Shown: piece by piece, positions 47,968-56,594 of the stretch
Layout: the number at the start of each line of letters is the position of its first letter
Position numbering within the stretch: the first letter of the stretch is position 1
Source: Arenibacter aquaticus
GTDB lineage: Bacteria > Bacteroidota > Bacteroidia > Flavobacteriales > Flavobacteriaceae
DNA: 64,000 bases
Direction: 5' to 3'
Assembly: GCF_003957295.1 (NCBI RefSeq)
Contig: NZ_RQPJ01000015.1
Location: 1 to 64,000, forward strand
The notes under the pieces: generated by a model
The model's input: the letters and a program-made list of their open reading frames with translations, nothing else
Told to the model about the DNA's origin: nothing
Databases searched by the model: none
Position numbers and translations under genes: made by a program

Positions 47968-48364
47968 TTCAATTTTCATTGTAGACGATGACCCGATAAC
48001 AGTTTACGGGATTAAAAAAATACTCACCTCGGTGGCGCAATGCAATACTATTTTTGAATTTAAAAATGGTCAAGTCGCCATTGATCAGATAAGAAAATTG
48101 GTCTTGGAAAATTCGGAACTCCCCGAATTGATTTTCTTGGACATTAATATGCCCATAATGGATGGATGGGAATTTTTGGAAGATTTCATAAAACTCCCAA
48201 TAAAAGAAAGTATCAATATTAATATTGTAACCTCTTCCATTGACCAGTACGACAAGGACAGGGCCGAAGATTTTAAATCCCTAACCCATCATTGCATCCA
48301 ATTTAACAGCAAACCTATTAAAAGGTCCGAAATTGAAGAAATTACCGAGATAGTCTCTGTTTAA
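47954..48364 (+). CDS. Stand-alone receiver-domain response regulator
   Basis: A single CheY-like receiver of about 136 residues with acidic pair DDD (11-13), phospho-acceptor Asp63 (LIFLDINMPIMDGWEF) and the conserved Lys near the end (NSKPIKR). No output domain. The start at 47954 overlaps the kinase gene; an earlier in-frame ATG (47906) inside the kinase gene is less likely. Confidence 0.93.
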   Translation: MKKINSIFIVDDDPITVYGIKKILTSVAQCNTIFEFKNGQVAIDQIRKLVLENSELPELIFLDINMPIMDGWEFLEDFIKLPIKESININIVTSSIDQYDKDRAEDFKSLTHHCIQFNSKPIKRSEIEEITEIVSV

Positions 48365-48500
48365 TAGCCCATTTTGCCTAACTTTGGAGTTGGTTATAAA
48401 TAACCAAACAGCCGCTACCAAAGCACCTAACACCAAGTAAACACTGGTTTTATAGTTTAATCAACGGCAATTTTATCTTTTAACAGCAAACTATTATAGA

Positions 48501-49928
48501 GTGAGGCTTCTAATAGGACTACTTCTGATACTTTGTGTATTTTCTTGTGAGACCAAGAAAAGAAAAAAAATTGAACAGATTAAAACTGTTTTCGAAAAAA
48601 GTCAAGGTCAAGAAACAGCTACCTACCTAGAGACCATTGACTTTTACATTCAACTCGCAAAGGAATTCCCAGAAATCAATATTCAAATTATTGGCAGTAC
48701 AGACAGTGGTCATCCACTGCACATGGTAACCTTTAATCCTGATGCCGATTTCAACTTTCAAAAAATTGGCAGGAACAAAAATATCCTATTGATCAATAAC
48801 GGGATACATCCTGGGGAGAGTGACGGTATAGATGCCACTATGCTACTTTACAGGGACCTCGCCTTAAAGAAAATAGCCCCACCAAAACATACAGTCGTTG
48901 CAACTATTCCCATCTATAATGTAGGCGGTTCCCTGAATAGAAATTCCACAACAAGGGTCAATCAGAACGGGCCCAAATCCTATGGATTTAGAGGTAATGC
49001 CAAAAATTATGACCTCAATAGGGATTTTATTAAAGTCGACACCAAAAACGCCCGCACTTTTGCCGAAATTTTTCACTTGGTAAAACCAGATATTTTTATA
49101 GACAACCATGTTAGTAATGGAGCAGACTACCAATATACCCTTACCCACTTATTTACGCAACACAACAAATTGGGAGGAGAGTTGGGCAACTACCTGCACA
49201 GAGAAATGATGCCTACTCTTGAAAAAGCCTTATTAAAGATTGATTGGGACATTACACCCTATGTAAACGTGTTTAATGCAATACCGGAAAATGGATTCAC
49301 CCAATTTATGGATTACCCTAGATATTCCACCGGATACACCAGTTTGTGGAACACCCTTGGATTAATGGTTGAAACACACATGCTTAAACCTTACAAACAA
49401 AGAGTGGAAGGTGTATATGCCCTTATGACAAAAATTATTGAAATTTCTGACAGGGACTACGAAAAAATAAAGAAACTTAGGGAGCGTACATTTGAAGCCT
49501 TTTTAGAAAAACAAAACTACCCCTTGCAATGGACCATAGACAGCACCAAAACAACCACTATTAATTTTAAAGGTTATGAAGCCGAAATAATGGATAGCAA
49601 GGTAACAGGATTTCCCCGCATTAAATACGACAGGGAAAGACCCTATATAAAAGAAGTTGACTACCACAACTTTTATACCTATACCCATGAGATAGAAATT
49701 CCAAAAGCCTACATCATAAAAAAAGGTTGGGACAAGGTCATAGATTTGTTGGCCATAAACCAAATAGACTATGAAATTCTCAAGGAAGACACAACAATTG
49801 CGGTTGAGTCCTACAAAATAGACAGCTACGAAACCTATAAAAATCCATACGAGGGCCACTACCCCCATTTTAACACTAAAGTGTCAAGCACAAAAAAAAG
49901 GAAAAACTTCCAGCCGGGGATGTCATAA
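48501..49928 (+). CDS. M14 zinc carboxypeptidase-like lipoprotein (frameshifted, N-terminal part)
   Basis: 475 codons from a GTG start, beginning with a lipoprotein signal (lipobox VFSC). The M14 zinc ligands are present: His and Glu in GIHPGESDG, a later His in DNHVSNGADYQ, and the catalytic Glu in LMVETHMLKPY. The frame stops at TAA (49926) within a segment whose continuation in the -1 frame reads GDVIIPTNQKGMRYLLETLEP, the expected family sequence. The break lies between the A8 run (49892-49899) and the GGGG (49916-49919). It is a frameshift mutation, a sequencing error at a homopolymer or a programmed shift. Confidence 0.85.
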   Translation: MRLLIGLLLILCVFSCETKKRKKIEQIKTVFEKSQGQETATYLETIDFYIQLAKEFPEINIQIIGSTDSGHPLHMVTFNPDADFNFQKIGRNKNILLINNGIHPGESDGIDATMLLYRDLALKKIAPPKHTVVATIPIYNVGGSLNRNSTTRVNQNGPKSYGFRGNAKNYDLNRDFIKVDTKNARTFAEIFHLVKPDIFIDNHVSNGADYQYTLTHLFTQHNKLGGELGNYLHREMMPTLEKALLKIDWDITPYVNVFNAIPENGFTQFMDYPRYSTGYTSLWNTLGLMVETHMLKPYKQRVEGVYALMTKIIEISDRDYEKIKKLRERTFEAFLEKQNYPLQWTIDSTKTTTINFKGYEAEIMDSKVTGFPRIKYDRERPYIKEVDYHNFYTYTHEIEIPKAYIIKKGWDKVIDLLAINQIDYEILKEDTTIAVESYKIDSYETYKNPYEGHYPHFNTKVSSTKKRKNFQPGMS

Positions 49929-50245
49929 TACCTACCAACCAAAAAGGAATGCGATACTTATTGGAGACCTTGGAACCAGAAGCCACCGATTCTTTCTTTA
50001 ATTGGAATTTCTTTGATGTTATCTTACAGCGAAAAGAAGGGTTTTCCCCCTATGTCTTTGAGGAAATTGCTCTGGATATACTAACCCAAGACCCAGATCT
50101 AAGAATGGAATTTGAAGCAAAAAAAGAAGTGGACAGTACATTTTCTGCAAATTGGCACAACCAATTGGATTGGATTTACAGGCATTCAAAATACTACGAA
50201 CCCCAACATATGCAATACCCGGTATACCGCGTTCTAAAAGAATAG
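49919..50245 (+). pseudogene. C-terminal fragment of the frameshifted M14 carboxypeptidase gene
   Basis: The -1 frame from GAT (49919) gives GDVIIPTNQKGMRYLLETLE and about 90 further residues ending QYPVYRVLKE, without a start codon before the Met at 49949. As a stand-alone gene it would be a 98-residue protein with no domain of its own; it is best read as the rest of the 48501 gene. Translated together the two parts give a protein of about 580 residues, the usual length of these flavobacterial M14 proteins. Confidence 0.8.
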
Positions 50246-50249
50246 AACC

Positions 50250-50837
50250 TTAGTCCTTAAAAAGGATTTTTATATTGGCATAAGAATTTTCCAGGGCTTT
50301 TTTAATTTTATCCGGCCCTTTCCATTTTACTTTTTCTATCCCTTCACTGGCCTCGCCTACCAATTCACCTTTAAAATTGGTTTTCATGGCAAACCAATGG
50401 ACCTCCTTTAACTTATAGCTGCCGTTTCTTTTAAACAAGTGATATGTAGTCCTAAGAAAGTTTTCAATCTTTAGTCCCTTGACCCCTGTTTCCTCCTCTA
50501 CTTCCCTCAGGGCACATTCTTCTATGGTCTCCCCTTTATCCAACTTCCCCTTGGGCAGGTCCCATTTATCATTCCTATAGATAAAAAGTACTTTGCCCTC
50601 CTTATTAGTCACAACACCACCGGCTGCAACCACCAAGGGTATTTTTTTTGAAAATTTCTTTAATATCTCCTCATGGTTGGGGTGATAAATAAAAGCCTTC
50701 TTCAATTTTTTGTTGGCCAAAGAATCTATTGCCTCATTTATGGCAGATCCATTTAACAAAAAATATTTACTATTCGCGGTATCTGATAATTTATTTGTTA
50801 AAATCAGAGGTGACTCATTAACAAAAACTTTATACAT
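50250..50837 (-). CDS. NUDIX hydrolase
   Basis: A protein of about 195 residues. The Nudix box reads GKLDKGETIEECALREVEEETGV minus a few residues, with REVEEE as the metal-binding core. Substrates may be nucleotide pyrophosphates. The start MYKVFVNESPLILTN at 50837 is favoured; upstream in-frame codons reach into pyrE. Its 3' end faces the M14 fragment with 4 bp between. Confidence 0.88.
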   Translation of the reverse strand: MYKVFVNESPLILTNKLSDTANSKYFLLNGSAINEAIDSLANKKLKKAFIYHPNHEEILKKFSKKIPLVVAAGGVVTNKEGKVLFIYRNDKWDLPKGKLDKGETIEECALREVEEETGVKGLKIENFLRTTYHLFKRNGSYKLKEVHWFAMKTNFKGELVGEASEGIEKVKWKGPDKIKKALENSYANIKILFKD

Positions 50838-50840
50838 TTG
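50833..50840 (+). promoter_or_regulatory. -7 element before pyrE
   Basis: TACATTTG (50833-50840) matches TAnnTTTG and ends 4 bp before the pyrE ATG at 50845, so the mRNA would be leaderless or almost so. No TTG is at the proper distance. The box overlaps the NUDIX start codon on the other strand. Confidence 0.4.
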
Positions 50841-50844
50841 CATC

Positions 50845-51486
50845 ATGGTTTTAGATAAAGACACTGCTAAAAAAACTGCCGAGCTTCTGCTGCAAATTAA
50901 TGCAATAAAGTTGGAACCTGAAAATCCATTTACATGGGCGTCAGGATGGAAATCCCCAATTTATTGTGACAATAGGATAATACTCTCATATCCAAGCATC
51001 AGAAATTTTGTTAGGGAGGAAATGGCCAAACAAGTTGAGCGCCTTTATGGCAAACCGGATGTTATTGCCGGAGTAGCCACAGGAGCTATTGGTATAGGAA
51101 TGTTGGTTGCCGAATACTTGGGACTGCCATTCATATATGTAAGGCCCCAACCCAAATCTCATGGCCGGCAGAATCAAATAGAAGGCCATTTAGAGCCCAA
51201 TCAAAATGTTGTGGTCATAGAAGACTTGATAAGCACAGGAAAAAGCAGCTTAAATGCCGTTGACGCCTTAAAGAGCAGCGGAGCCAACGTAAAGGGCATG
51301 ATCGCCATTTTCACCTATGGGTTTTCAGTAGCCACAGAAAATTTTAACAACTACGGTATTGACCTACACACATTGAGTGATTACGAACATCTTATACAAC
51401 AGGCCTCGGATACAAAATACATCCAGGACAATCAATTAAAAACCTTATTGGAGTGGAAGACAGACCCCGCTACCTGGCAATCTTAG
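50845..51486 (+). CDS. pyrE: Orotate phosphoribosyltransferase
   Basis: Attaches phosphoribose to orotate in UMP synthesis. The PRPP-binding motif is VVVIEDLISTGKSSL; FTWASGWKSPIYCDNR is the substrate loop. I start at 50845 (MVLDKDTAKKTAELLLQ, 213 residues); earlier in-frame codons lie inside the divergent NUDIX gene. Followed closely by the SRPBCC gene (4 bp). Confidence 0.95.
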   Translation: MVLDKDTAKKTAELLLQINAIKLEPENPFTWASGWKSPIYCDNRIILSYPSIRNFVREEMAKQVERLYGKPDVIAGVATGAIGIGMLVAEYLGLPFIYVRPQPKSHGRQNQIEGHLEPNQNVVVIEDLISTGKSSLNAVDALKSSGANVKGMIAIFTYGFSVATENFNNYGIDLHTLSDYEHLIQQASDTKYIQDNQLKTLLEWKTDPATWQS

Positions 51487-51490
51487 ATTT

Positions 51491-51883
51491 ATGTATTTAG
51501 AAGCACCAAAAAAGAAAGTAAACAAAAGCAGTAAGGAAGTATTTGATTTTCTAAATGATGTAAGGAATTTTGAAACCTTAATGCCAGAGAACATAAGCAA
51601 ATTTGAAGTGATCAATGAGGACCGATTCTTGTTCGCTTTAAAAGGAATGCCCGAAATAGTACTTCAAAAAAAACAGCAAACACCACACTCACAATTGATC
51701 CTAGGTGCGGCAAGCGACAAATTGCCATTTACCCTAACAGCAAACATTGCCGAATTAAATGCCAACGAAAGTGAGGTGGAACTGAGTTTTGAAGGGAAAT
51801 TTAACGCTATGATGGCTATGATGGTAAAGGGCCCGATCACCAGTTTTATTGGAACACTATCAGATAACCTAACCAAAATATAG
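51491..51883 (+). CDS. SRPBCC family protein
   Basis: A 130-residue protein with the START-like pattern: VNKSSKEVFDFLNDVRNFETLMPENI and a mostly beta-strand body, ending in an amphipathic helix. Such proteins bind hydrophobic ligands. The start is 4 bp after pyrE, so they share an operon, as they often do in flavobacteria; no link to pyrimidine synthesis is known. Confidence 0.85.
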   Translation: MYLEAPKKKVNKSSKEVFDFLNDVRNFETLMPENISKFEVINEDRFLFALKGMPEIVLQKKQQTPHSQLILGAASDKLPFTLTANIAELNANESEVELSFEGKFNAMMAMMVKGPITSFIGTLSDNLTKI

Positions 51884-51904
51884 GCCAACAAATCTTAGCA
51901 GAGA

Positions 51905-52633
51905 CTAGAACAAGAGCCTAACCTCTTTTAGATCAAACTCCTGTACAATGTCATCTTCCAGCAAGATTAAAAGTTTGCCCCCTCTGCTTACCCCTTTTAT
52001 AAATCCCATAAACATTTCGCCTTCCTTATTTTTAAATGTGGAAGGCTTATCCTTTCTAAACAATAGCTCCTCATAACGTGAAAACAAATAATTTTCATCA
52101 TTTATTTTTTCCTTTAGAAATACCTTGAGGTTGTCCACTATATTTTGAAGTAGCTCTTCCAAGGGCAAAGTTCTGCCCAGTAACAGTTTTAAAGAGGATA
52201 CATTGGGCAGATTGGAGAACACCAATTGATTTACATTTAACCCAATTCCAATAATAGAAGCCTGAATTTGTTGTCCGGACAAAATATTTTCTATGAGAAT
52301 TCCACAAATCTTAGAATGGCCTGACATAATGTCGTTAGGCCATTTTATCTTTAAATCAGGCACTTGCAGTTTTAACAATGTGTCATAAATAGCCAATGAC
52401 ACAGCCATGTTCAACAGAAATTGTGATGCAACCCCAAGGCCTTCTGATTTACTTAAAACACTGAATGTAAGGTTTTTACCAGGATCCGAAATCCAGCTTG
52501 TACCCATTTGCCCCCGTCCCTTTAGCTGTTCATGGGCCATCACAACGGTAAAATCTTCCAGGCTACCCGTAAGCAACAGCTCTTTTAAATAAGCGTTTGT
52601 GGAGTCCGTGGCATTAAGTTTGATTAATTGCAT
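51905..52633 (-). CDS. birA: Biotin--[acetyl-CoA-carboxylase] ligase
   Basis: A 242-residue ligase that biotinylates carrier lysines such as that of pyruvate carboxylase. It starts directly with the catalytic domain (LNATDSTNAYLKELL); GRGQMGTSW is the biotinyl-AMP loop and KWPNDI a further family block. No N-terminal helix-turn-helix, so it is not a repressor of biotin genes. Divergent from rsfS. Confidence 0.93.
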   Translation of the reverse strand: MQLIKLNATDSTNAYLKELLLTGSLEDFTVVMAHEQLKGRGQMGTSWISDPGKNLTFSVLSKSEGLGVASQFLLNMAVSLAIYDTLLKLQVPDLKIKWPNDIMSGHSKICGILIENILSGQQIQASIIGIGLNVNQLVFSNLPNVSSLKLLLGRTLPLEELLQNIVDNLKVFLKEKINDENYLFSRYEELLFRKDKPSTFKNKEGEMFMGFIKGVSRGGKLLILLEDDIVQEFDLKEVRLLF

Positions 52634-52659
52634 TTACAATCTTATGATTATTATATAAT

Positions 52660-52678
52660 CTATTGTTAAAAACAATAG
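52660..52678. other. Perfect inverted repeat between birA and rsfS
   Basis: CTATTGTT, AAA, AACAATAG: an 8-bp perfect inverted repeat 27 bp upstream of birA and 49 bp upstream of rsfS. It could be an operator for a dimeric regulator of either gene. As BirA here has no DNA-binding domain, another protein would have to bind. Confidence 0.4.
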
Positions 52679-52698
52679 TTAAAAAAACAAAAAAATAA

Positions 52699-52706
52699 TA
52701 ACTTTG
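52699..52706 (+). promoter_or_regulatory. -7 element of the rsfS operon
   Basis: TAACTTTG (52699-52706) matches TAnnTTTG and lies 20 bp before the rsfS ATG. No upstream TTG is at the normal distance. Confidence 0.5.
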
Positions 52707-52726
52707 TACAAATTTAAATTATTTGA

Positions 52727-53104
52727 ATGCAGAAAAGGAAAAGTAGCGCAGATGAATTAATTGCCTTAATCTTAAGTGGTATCGAAGAAGTTAAAGGACT
52801 TGATGTAAATTTACTTGATCTTAGAGATATTGAGAATACCGTTTGTGACTACTTTATTATTTGTAATGGTACTTCCAACACACATGTAAATGCCATTGTA
52901 GGCTCAATCCAAAAAACCGTTAGTAAAGCAATTCAGGACAAACCTTGGCATGTAGAAGGTTCAGACAATGCCGAATGGGTTTTAATGGATTACGTTAACG
53001 TAGTGGTGCATGTATTTCAGAAACAAGTGCGAGAATATTATGACATAGAAGGCCTTTGGGGAGACGCCAAAGTAACTTCAGTTGAAAGTAGCTTCAATCA
53101 GTAA
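52727..53104 (+). CDS. rsfS: Ribosome silencing factor RsfS
   Basis: A 125-residue protein of the RsfS/Iojap family, which binds L14 and blocks subunit joining in starvation. Key features: VNLLDLRDIENTVCDYFIICNGTS and the DYVNVVVHVFQKQVREYYDIEGLWGDA end. First gene of a run rsfS-ftsH-LUD-cdsA-psd-acbP. Confidence 0.95.
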   Translation: MQKRKSSADELIALILSGIEEVKGLDVNLLDLRDIENTVCDYFIICNGTSNTHVNAIVGSIQKTVSKAIQDKPWHVEGSDNAEWVLMDYVNVVVHVFQKQVREYYDIEGLWGDAKVTSVESSFNQ

Positions 53105-53113
53105 AAAAAAATA

Positions 53114-55120
53114 ATGGCAAAAGAAAATAATACAGGTCCCAAAAAACCAAAATTCAATACATGGTGGATATATGGCTTAATTGCAATATTGTTAATTGGT
53201 TTTCAATTTTTCGGTAGTGGAAATTTCGCGAACACCAAAAAAGCTAGCACCTCTGAGTTGCAGGAATATCTCAGGAATGGGGATATCAGAAAAATTCTGG
53301 TAATCACCAACACCAGACAGGCTAAAATCTTCCTTACGGAAGAGGCCTTGAACAAGGAAGTTCACACAGATGTTGCTGACCAGCCTTTTTCCCTAACGGC
53401 CGGTGCTACTCCACAGTATATTGTTAACTACGGAGATCAGCAGAATTTTGAGAACGAGATCAACGAAATAAAAAAGGAAAACAATTTAGATACCGAGCTT
53501 ACCTACGACCAAGAGTCCAATGTGCTTACAGAGTTACTCTTAACCTTGCTTCCATTTGTTCTGATAATAGGTATATGGATATACCTGATGCGCAGAATGT
53601 CTGGTGGTGCCGGTGGTGGTGCTGGTGGACAAATATTCAACATTGGAAAATCCAAAGCAAAACTTTTTGACGAAAAGACAGATACCAGAACCTCCTTTAA
53701 GGATGTGGCCGGACTGGAAGGAGCCAAAGAAGAGGTAGAGGAGATAGTTGAATTTTTAAGAAACCCTGACAAATACACCTCTTTGGGAGGTAAAATTCCC
53801 AAGGGAGCCCTGTTGGTAGGACCTCCAGGAACTGGTAAAACCTTATTGGCCAAAGCGGTAGCCGGAGAAGCCAAAGTACCTTTCTTTTCACTTTCAGGTT
53901 CAGACTTTGTAGAAATGTTTGTTGGTGTAGGAGCTTCCAGGGTACGGGATCTATTTAAACAGGCCAAGGACAAATCCCCCGCCATTATTTTTATAGATGA
54001 GATCGATGCAATAGGTAGGGCCAGAGGTAAGAACAATTTTACCGGCTCCAATGACGAAAGGGAGAATACCTTGAACCAATTGCTGACCGAAATGGACGGT
54101 TTTGGCACCAATACCAATGTTATAGTATTGGCCGCTACCAACCGCGCCGATGTACTGGACAAGGCCTTGATGCGGGCAGGTAGATTTGATAGGCAGATAT
54201 ACGTAGACCTCCCAGATATCAGGGAACGTAAAGAAATTTTTGAAGTACACTTAAGACCTATTAAAACCGCGGAAACTCTGGATCTCGACTTTTTGGCCAA
54301 ACAAACTCCCGGATTTTCTGGGGCAGACATAGCCAATGTATGTAATGAAGCGGCACTAATTGCAGCCAGGAAAGAGAAAAAAGCAGTTTCTAAGCAGGAC
54401 TTTTTAGACGCCGTGGACAGAATTGTTGGCGGACTGGAGAAAAAGAACAAAATTATCACTCCAGGTGAAAAAGAGACCATTGCATATCATGAAGCCGGCC
54501 ATGCCACTGTGAGCTGGATGTTGGAACATGCCGCACCATTGGTAAAGGTTACCATTGTTCCAAGGGGACAATCCCTAGGTGCTGCCTGGTACCTTCCGGA
54601 AGAAAGACTCATTGTTCGTCCAGAACAAATGAAGGATGAAATGTGTGCCACTCTAGGAGGTAGAGCCGCCGAAAAGGTTATTTTCAATAAAATATCCACT
54701 GGAGCTCTAAGCGATTTGGAGAAAGTAACAAAACAAGCTAGGGCCATGGTAACCATCTACGGTCTTAATGATGAGATTGGAAACTTGACCTATTACGATT
54801 CTTCTGGTCAAAACGAATACGGATTCTCCAAACCATATAGTGAGCAAACAGCATTGACCATAGACAAGGAGATTTCCAAGCTTATTGAAGAGCAATACGA
54901 AAGAGCCGTAGACCTATTGGCCAAAAACAAGGATAAACTTACCGAATTGGCAGAGCGTTTATTGGAAAAAGAAGTTATATTTAAAGACGATTTAGAAAAA
55001 ATATTCGGAAAGCGACCTTTTGACAAGGATAAAGCACTTGAAGCAGAAGAAATAGCCAAGAAGAATAAAGAGAATATTTCTGAAACGGAAACAGAAACAG
55101 AAACAGAAACAGAAAAATAA
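53114..55120 (+). CDS. ftsH: ATP-dependent zinc metalloprotease FtsH
   Basis: A membrane AAA+ protease of 668 residues that degrades misfolded membrane proteins and regulators. TM1 is at about 17-35 and TM2 at about 140-160. The AAA domain has Walker A GPPGTGKT, Walker B IIFIDEID and the SRH region; the protease has zinc motif HEAGH. The C-terminus ends in an (ET) repeat encoded by a hexanucleotide tract. 9 bp after rsfS. Confidence 0.97.
   Translation: MAKENNTGPKKPKFNTWWIYGLIAILLIGFQFFGSGNFANTKKASTSELQEYLRNGDIRKILVITNTRQAKIFLTEEALNKEVHTDVADQPFSLTAGATPQYIVNYGDQQNFENEINEIKKENNLDTELTYDQESNVLTELLLTLLPFVLIIGIWIYLMRRMSGGAGGGAGGQIFNIGKSKAKLFDEKTDTRTSFKDVAGLEGAKEEVEEIVEFLRNPDKYTSLGGKIPKGALLVGPPGTGKTLLAKAVAGEAKVPFFSLSGSDFVEMFVGVGASRVRDLFKQAKDKSPAIIFIDEIDAIGRARGKNNFTGSNDERENTLNQLLTEMDGFGTNTNVIVLAATNRADVLDKALMRAGRFDRQIYVDLPDIRERKEIFEVHLRPIKTAETLDLDFLAKQTPGFSGADIANVCNEAALIAARKEKKAVSKQDFLDAVDRIVGGLEKKNKIITPGEKETIAYHEAGHATVSWMLEHAAPLVKVTIVPRGQSLGAAWYLPEERLIVRPEQMKDEMCATLGGRAAEKVIFNKISTGALSDLEKVTKQARAMVTIYGLNDEIGNLTYYDSSGQNEYGFSKPYSEQTALTIDKEISKLIEEQYERAVDLLAKNKDKLTELAERLLEKEVIFKDDLEKIFGKRPFDKDKALEAEEIAKKNKENISETETETETETEK
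55082..55116 (+). repeat. Hexanucleotide tract at the 3' end of ftsH
   Basis: Tandem GAAACA/GAAACG units encode alternating Glu-Thr just before the stop. Slippage would change the tail length by two residues per unit without affecting the frame. Confidence 0.7.
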
Positions 55121-55177
55121 AACGGAAAATAATTCGTTGTCCCCATTAAAGGGGCACATAGGGCGTTTTAGATATTA

Positions 55178-55789
55178 ATGGGATTATTTGATAAACTTTT
55201 CGGGGGAGGTAAAAAAAAGGTTTCCAAGGAAACCGTTGAAACAAGAGGGCAACATATGCCCGACTTACACATTCCCGTTGATGAAAAATTTACCATTAAT
55301 TTCAAACACAACGGCGGAAAGTTCCTCTATTGTGATTCCATTCAGGAGGTATTCGCCAATCTGGACAATATTATTATTGAGAATAAATGGCAAGACCAGA
55401 CATTTTTTTCAATGGATAAACGATTGGAGGATAAGTTTTCCAAACAGGAAATAAATTTTACCGATCGTCCCCAGAACAGTGAGATATTTTTTACCACCTG
55501 CGAACATTTAATTGCCCAAAACGGTTCCATTTTAGTATGCTCCAACCAACTTAAAGAAAGAAAATTAAACGAGCTGCCCTCTAATGTAATTGTTTTTGCC
55601 ACTACAAGTCAGATGGTAGAATCCATAGGAGAAGGACTCAAAACAATAAAAAAGAAATACAAAAATGTTATACCGGCCAATATTACGACCATAAAGCATT
55701 TTCAACCAACAGCCGAAAATTCAGATGATTTCTTAACTTACGGAAGTAGTTCTAAAAACCTTTATCTTTTACTTCTGGAAGACCTATAA
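55178..55789 (+). CDS. LUD domain protein (LutC/YkgG family)
   Basis: A 203-residue protein of the LUD superfamily, seen in FFTTCEHLIAQNGSILVCS and the C-terminal half. LUD proteins take part in lactate oxidation (LutC), but here lutA/lutB are absent and the protein is placed in a membrane-biogenesis run. Function therefore unclear. The N-terminus is a short basic/glycine-rich segment (LFGGGKKKVSKE). Confidence 0.78.
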   Translation: MGLFDKLFGGGKKKVSKETVETRGQHMPDLHIPVDEKFTINFKHNGGKFLYCDSIQEVFANLDNIIIENKWQDQTFFSMDKRLEDKFSKQEINFTDRPQNSEIFFTTCEHLIAQNGSILVCSNQLKERKLNELPSNVIVFATTSQMVESIGEGLKTIKKKYKNVIPANITTIKHFQPTAENSDDFLTYGSSSKNLYLLLLEDL

Positions 55790-55790
55790 C

Positions 55791-56594
55791 ATGAGAGAAA
55801 TTCTAAGGCGCTTACTTACAGGTGCAGTATATGTAATATTACTACTCTCTGCCGTATTTCTGAGTTCTGATGCATTCGACTTTTTATTTATGATCTTTGG
55901 ACTAGCCTGTCTTTATGAGTATAAACGTATGATAAAACTAAGGGGCTATCATATTTTTATTGCCTATTTGGCCTTATGGTGGGCATATATATACCTTGTA
56001 CAGGACAAGATCCTTATCAATATTTTGATGTTCATCACAATTAGCATTAATTTTATATTGCTATATTATCTTTTTTCGGGGAAGGAAAAATTGTTTAATG
56101 GCTTGCAGAAATTTTTAATTGGCCTGTTTTATATTGGTGGAGGGTGTATTTTTCTAACCATGATACCCTACAAGGACAATGAATTTGCAAAATTCCTAAT
56201 AATGGGAATATTTATCCTTATTTGGGTAAATGACAGTTTTGCCTATTTAGTGGGAAAGAGTATAGGCCGCAATAAATTATTCCCTTCCATTTCCCCCAAA
56301 AAAACTATAGAAGGGGCAATAGGTGGTTTTGTTTTTGCCATGTGCGCTGCCTATTTCTTATCTAAATACGAAACCAATATTACCCTAGGCCAATGGTTTA
56401 TTTTGGCTGCAGTAATTGTTTTAACCGGAAATTTGGGCGATCTTATAGAGTCTAAATTTAAAAGGGCTGCCGGAGTAAAAGACAGTGGGGCCATATTACC
56501 GGGACACGGTGGTATGCTAGATCGTTTGGATAGCCTGGTATTTGCTGCTCCGTTTGCATATTTAACTTTAATTATTTTTTCACATGTTTCATAA
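55791..56594 (+). CDS. cdsA: Phosphatidate cytidylyltransferase
   Basis: Makes CDP-diacylglycerol in the inner membrane. The 267-residue multi-span protein contains the family signature SKFKRAAGVKDSGAILPGHG then GMLDRLDS. The stop overlaps the psd start by 11 bp; the two enzymes act in the same phospholipid pathway. Confidence 0.95.
   Translation: MREILRRLLTGAVYVILLLSAVFLSSDAFDFLFMIFGLACLYEYKRMIKLRGYHIFIAYLALWWAYIYLVQDKILINILMFITISINFILLYYLFSGKEKLFNGLQKFLIGLFYIGGGCIFLTMIPYKDNEFAKFLIMGIFILIWVNDSFAYLVGKSIGRNKLFPSISPKKTIEGAIGGFVFAMCAAYFLSKYETNITLGQWFILAAVIVLTGNLGDLIESKFKRAAGVKDSGAILPGHGGMLDRLDSLVFAAPFAYLTLIIFSHVS

Noticed and set aside
53503-54480. Long minus-strand ORF (325 codons) within ftsH
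   Set aside because: It is antisense to the conserved AAA domain of ftsH, and its Ser/Leu-rich text is typical of shadow frames.
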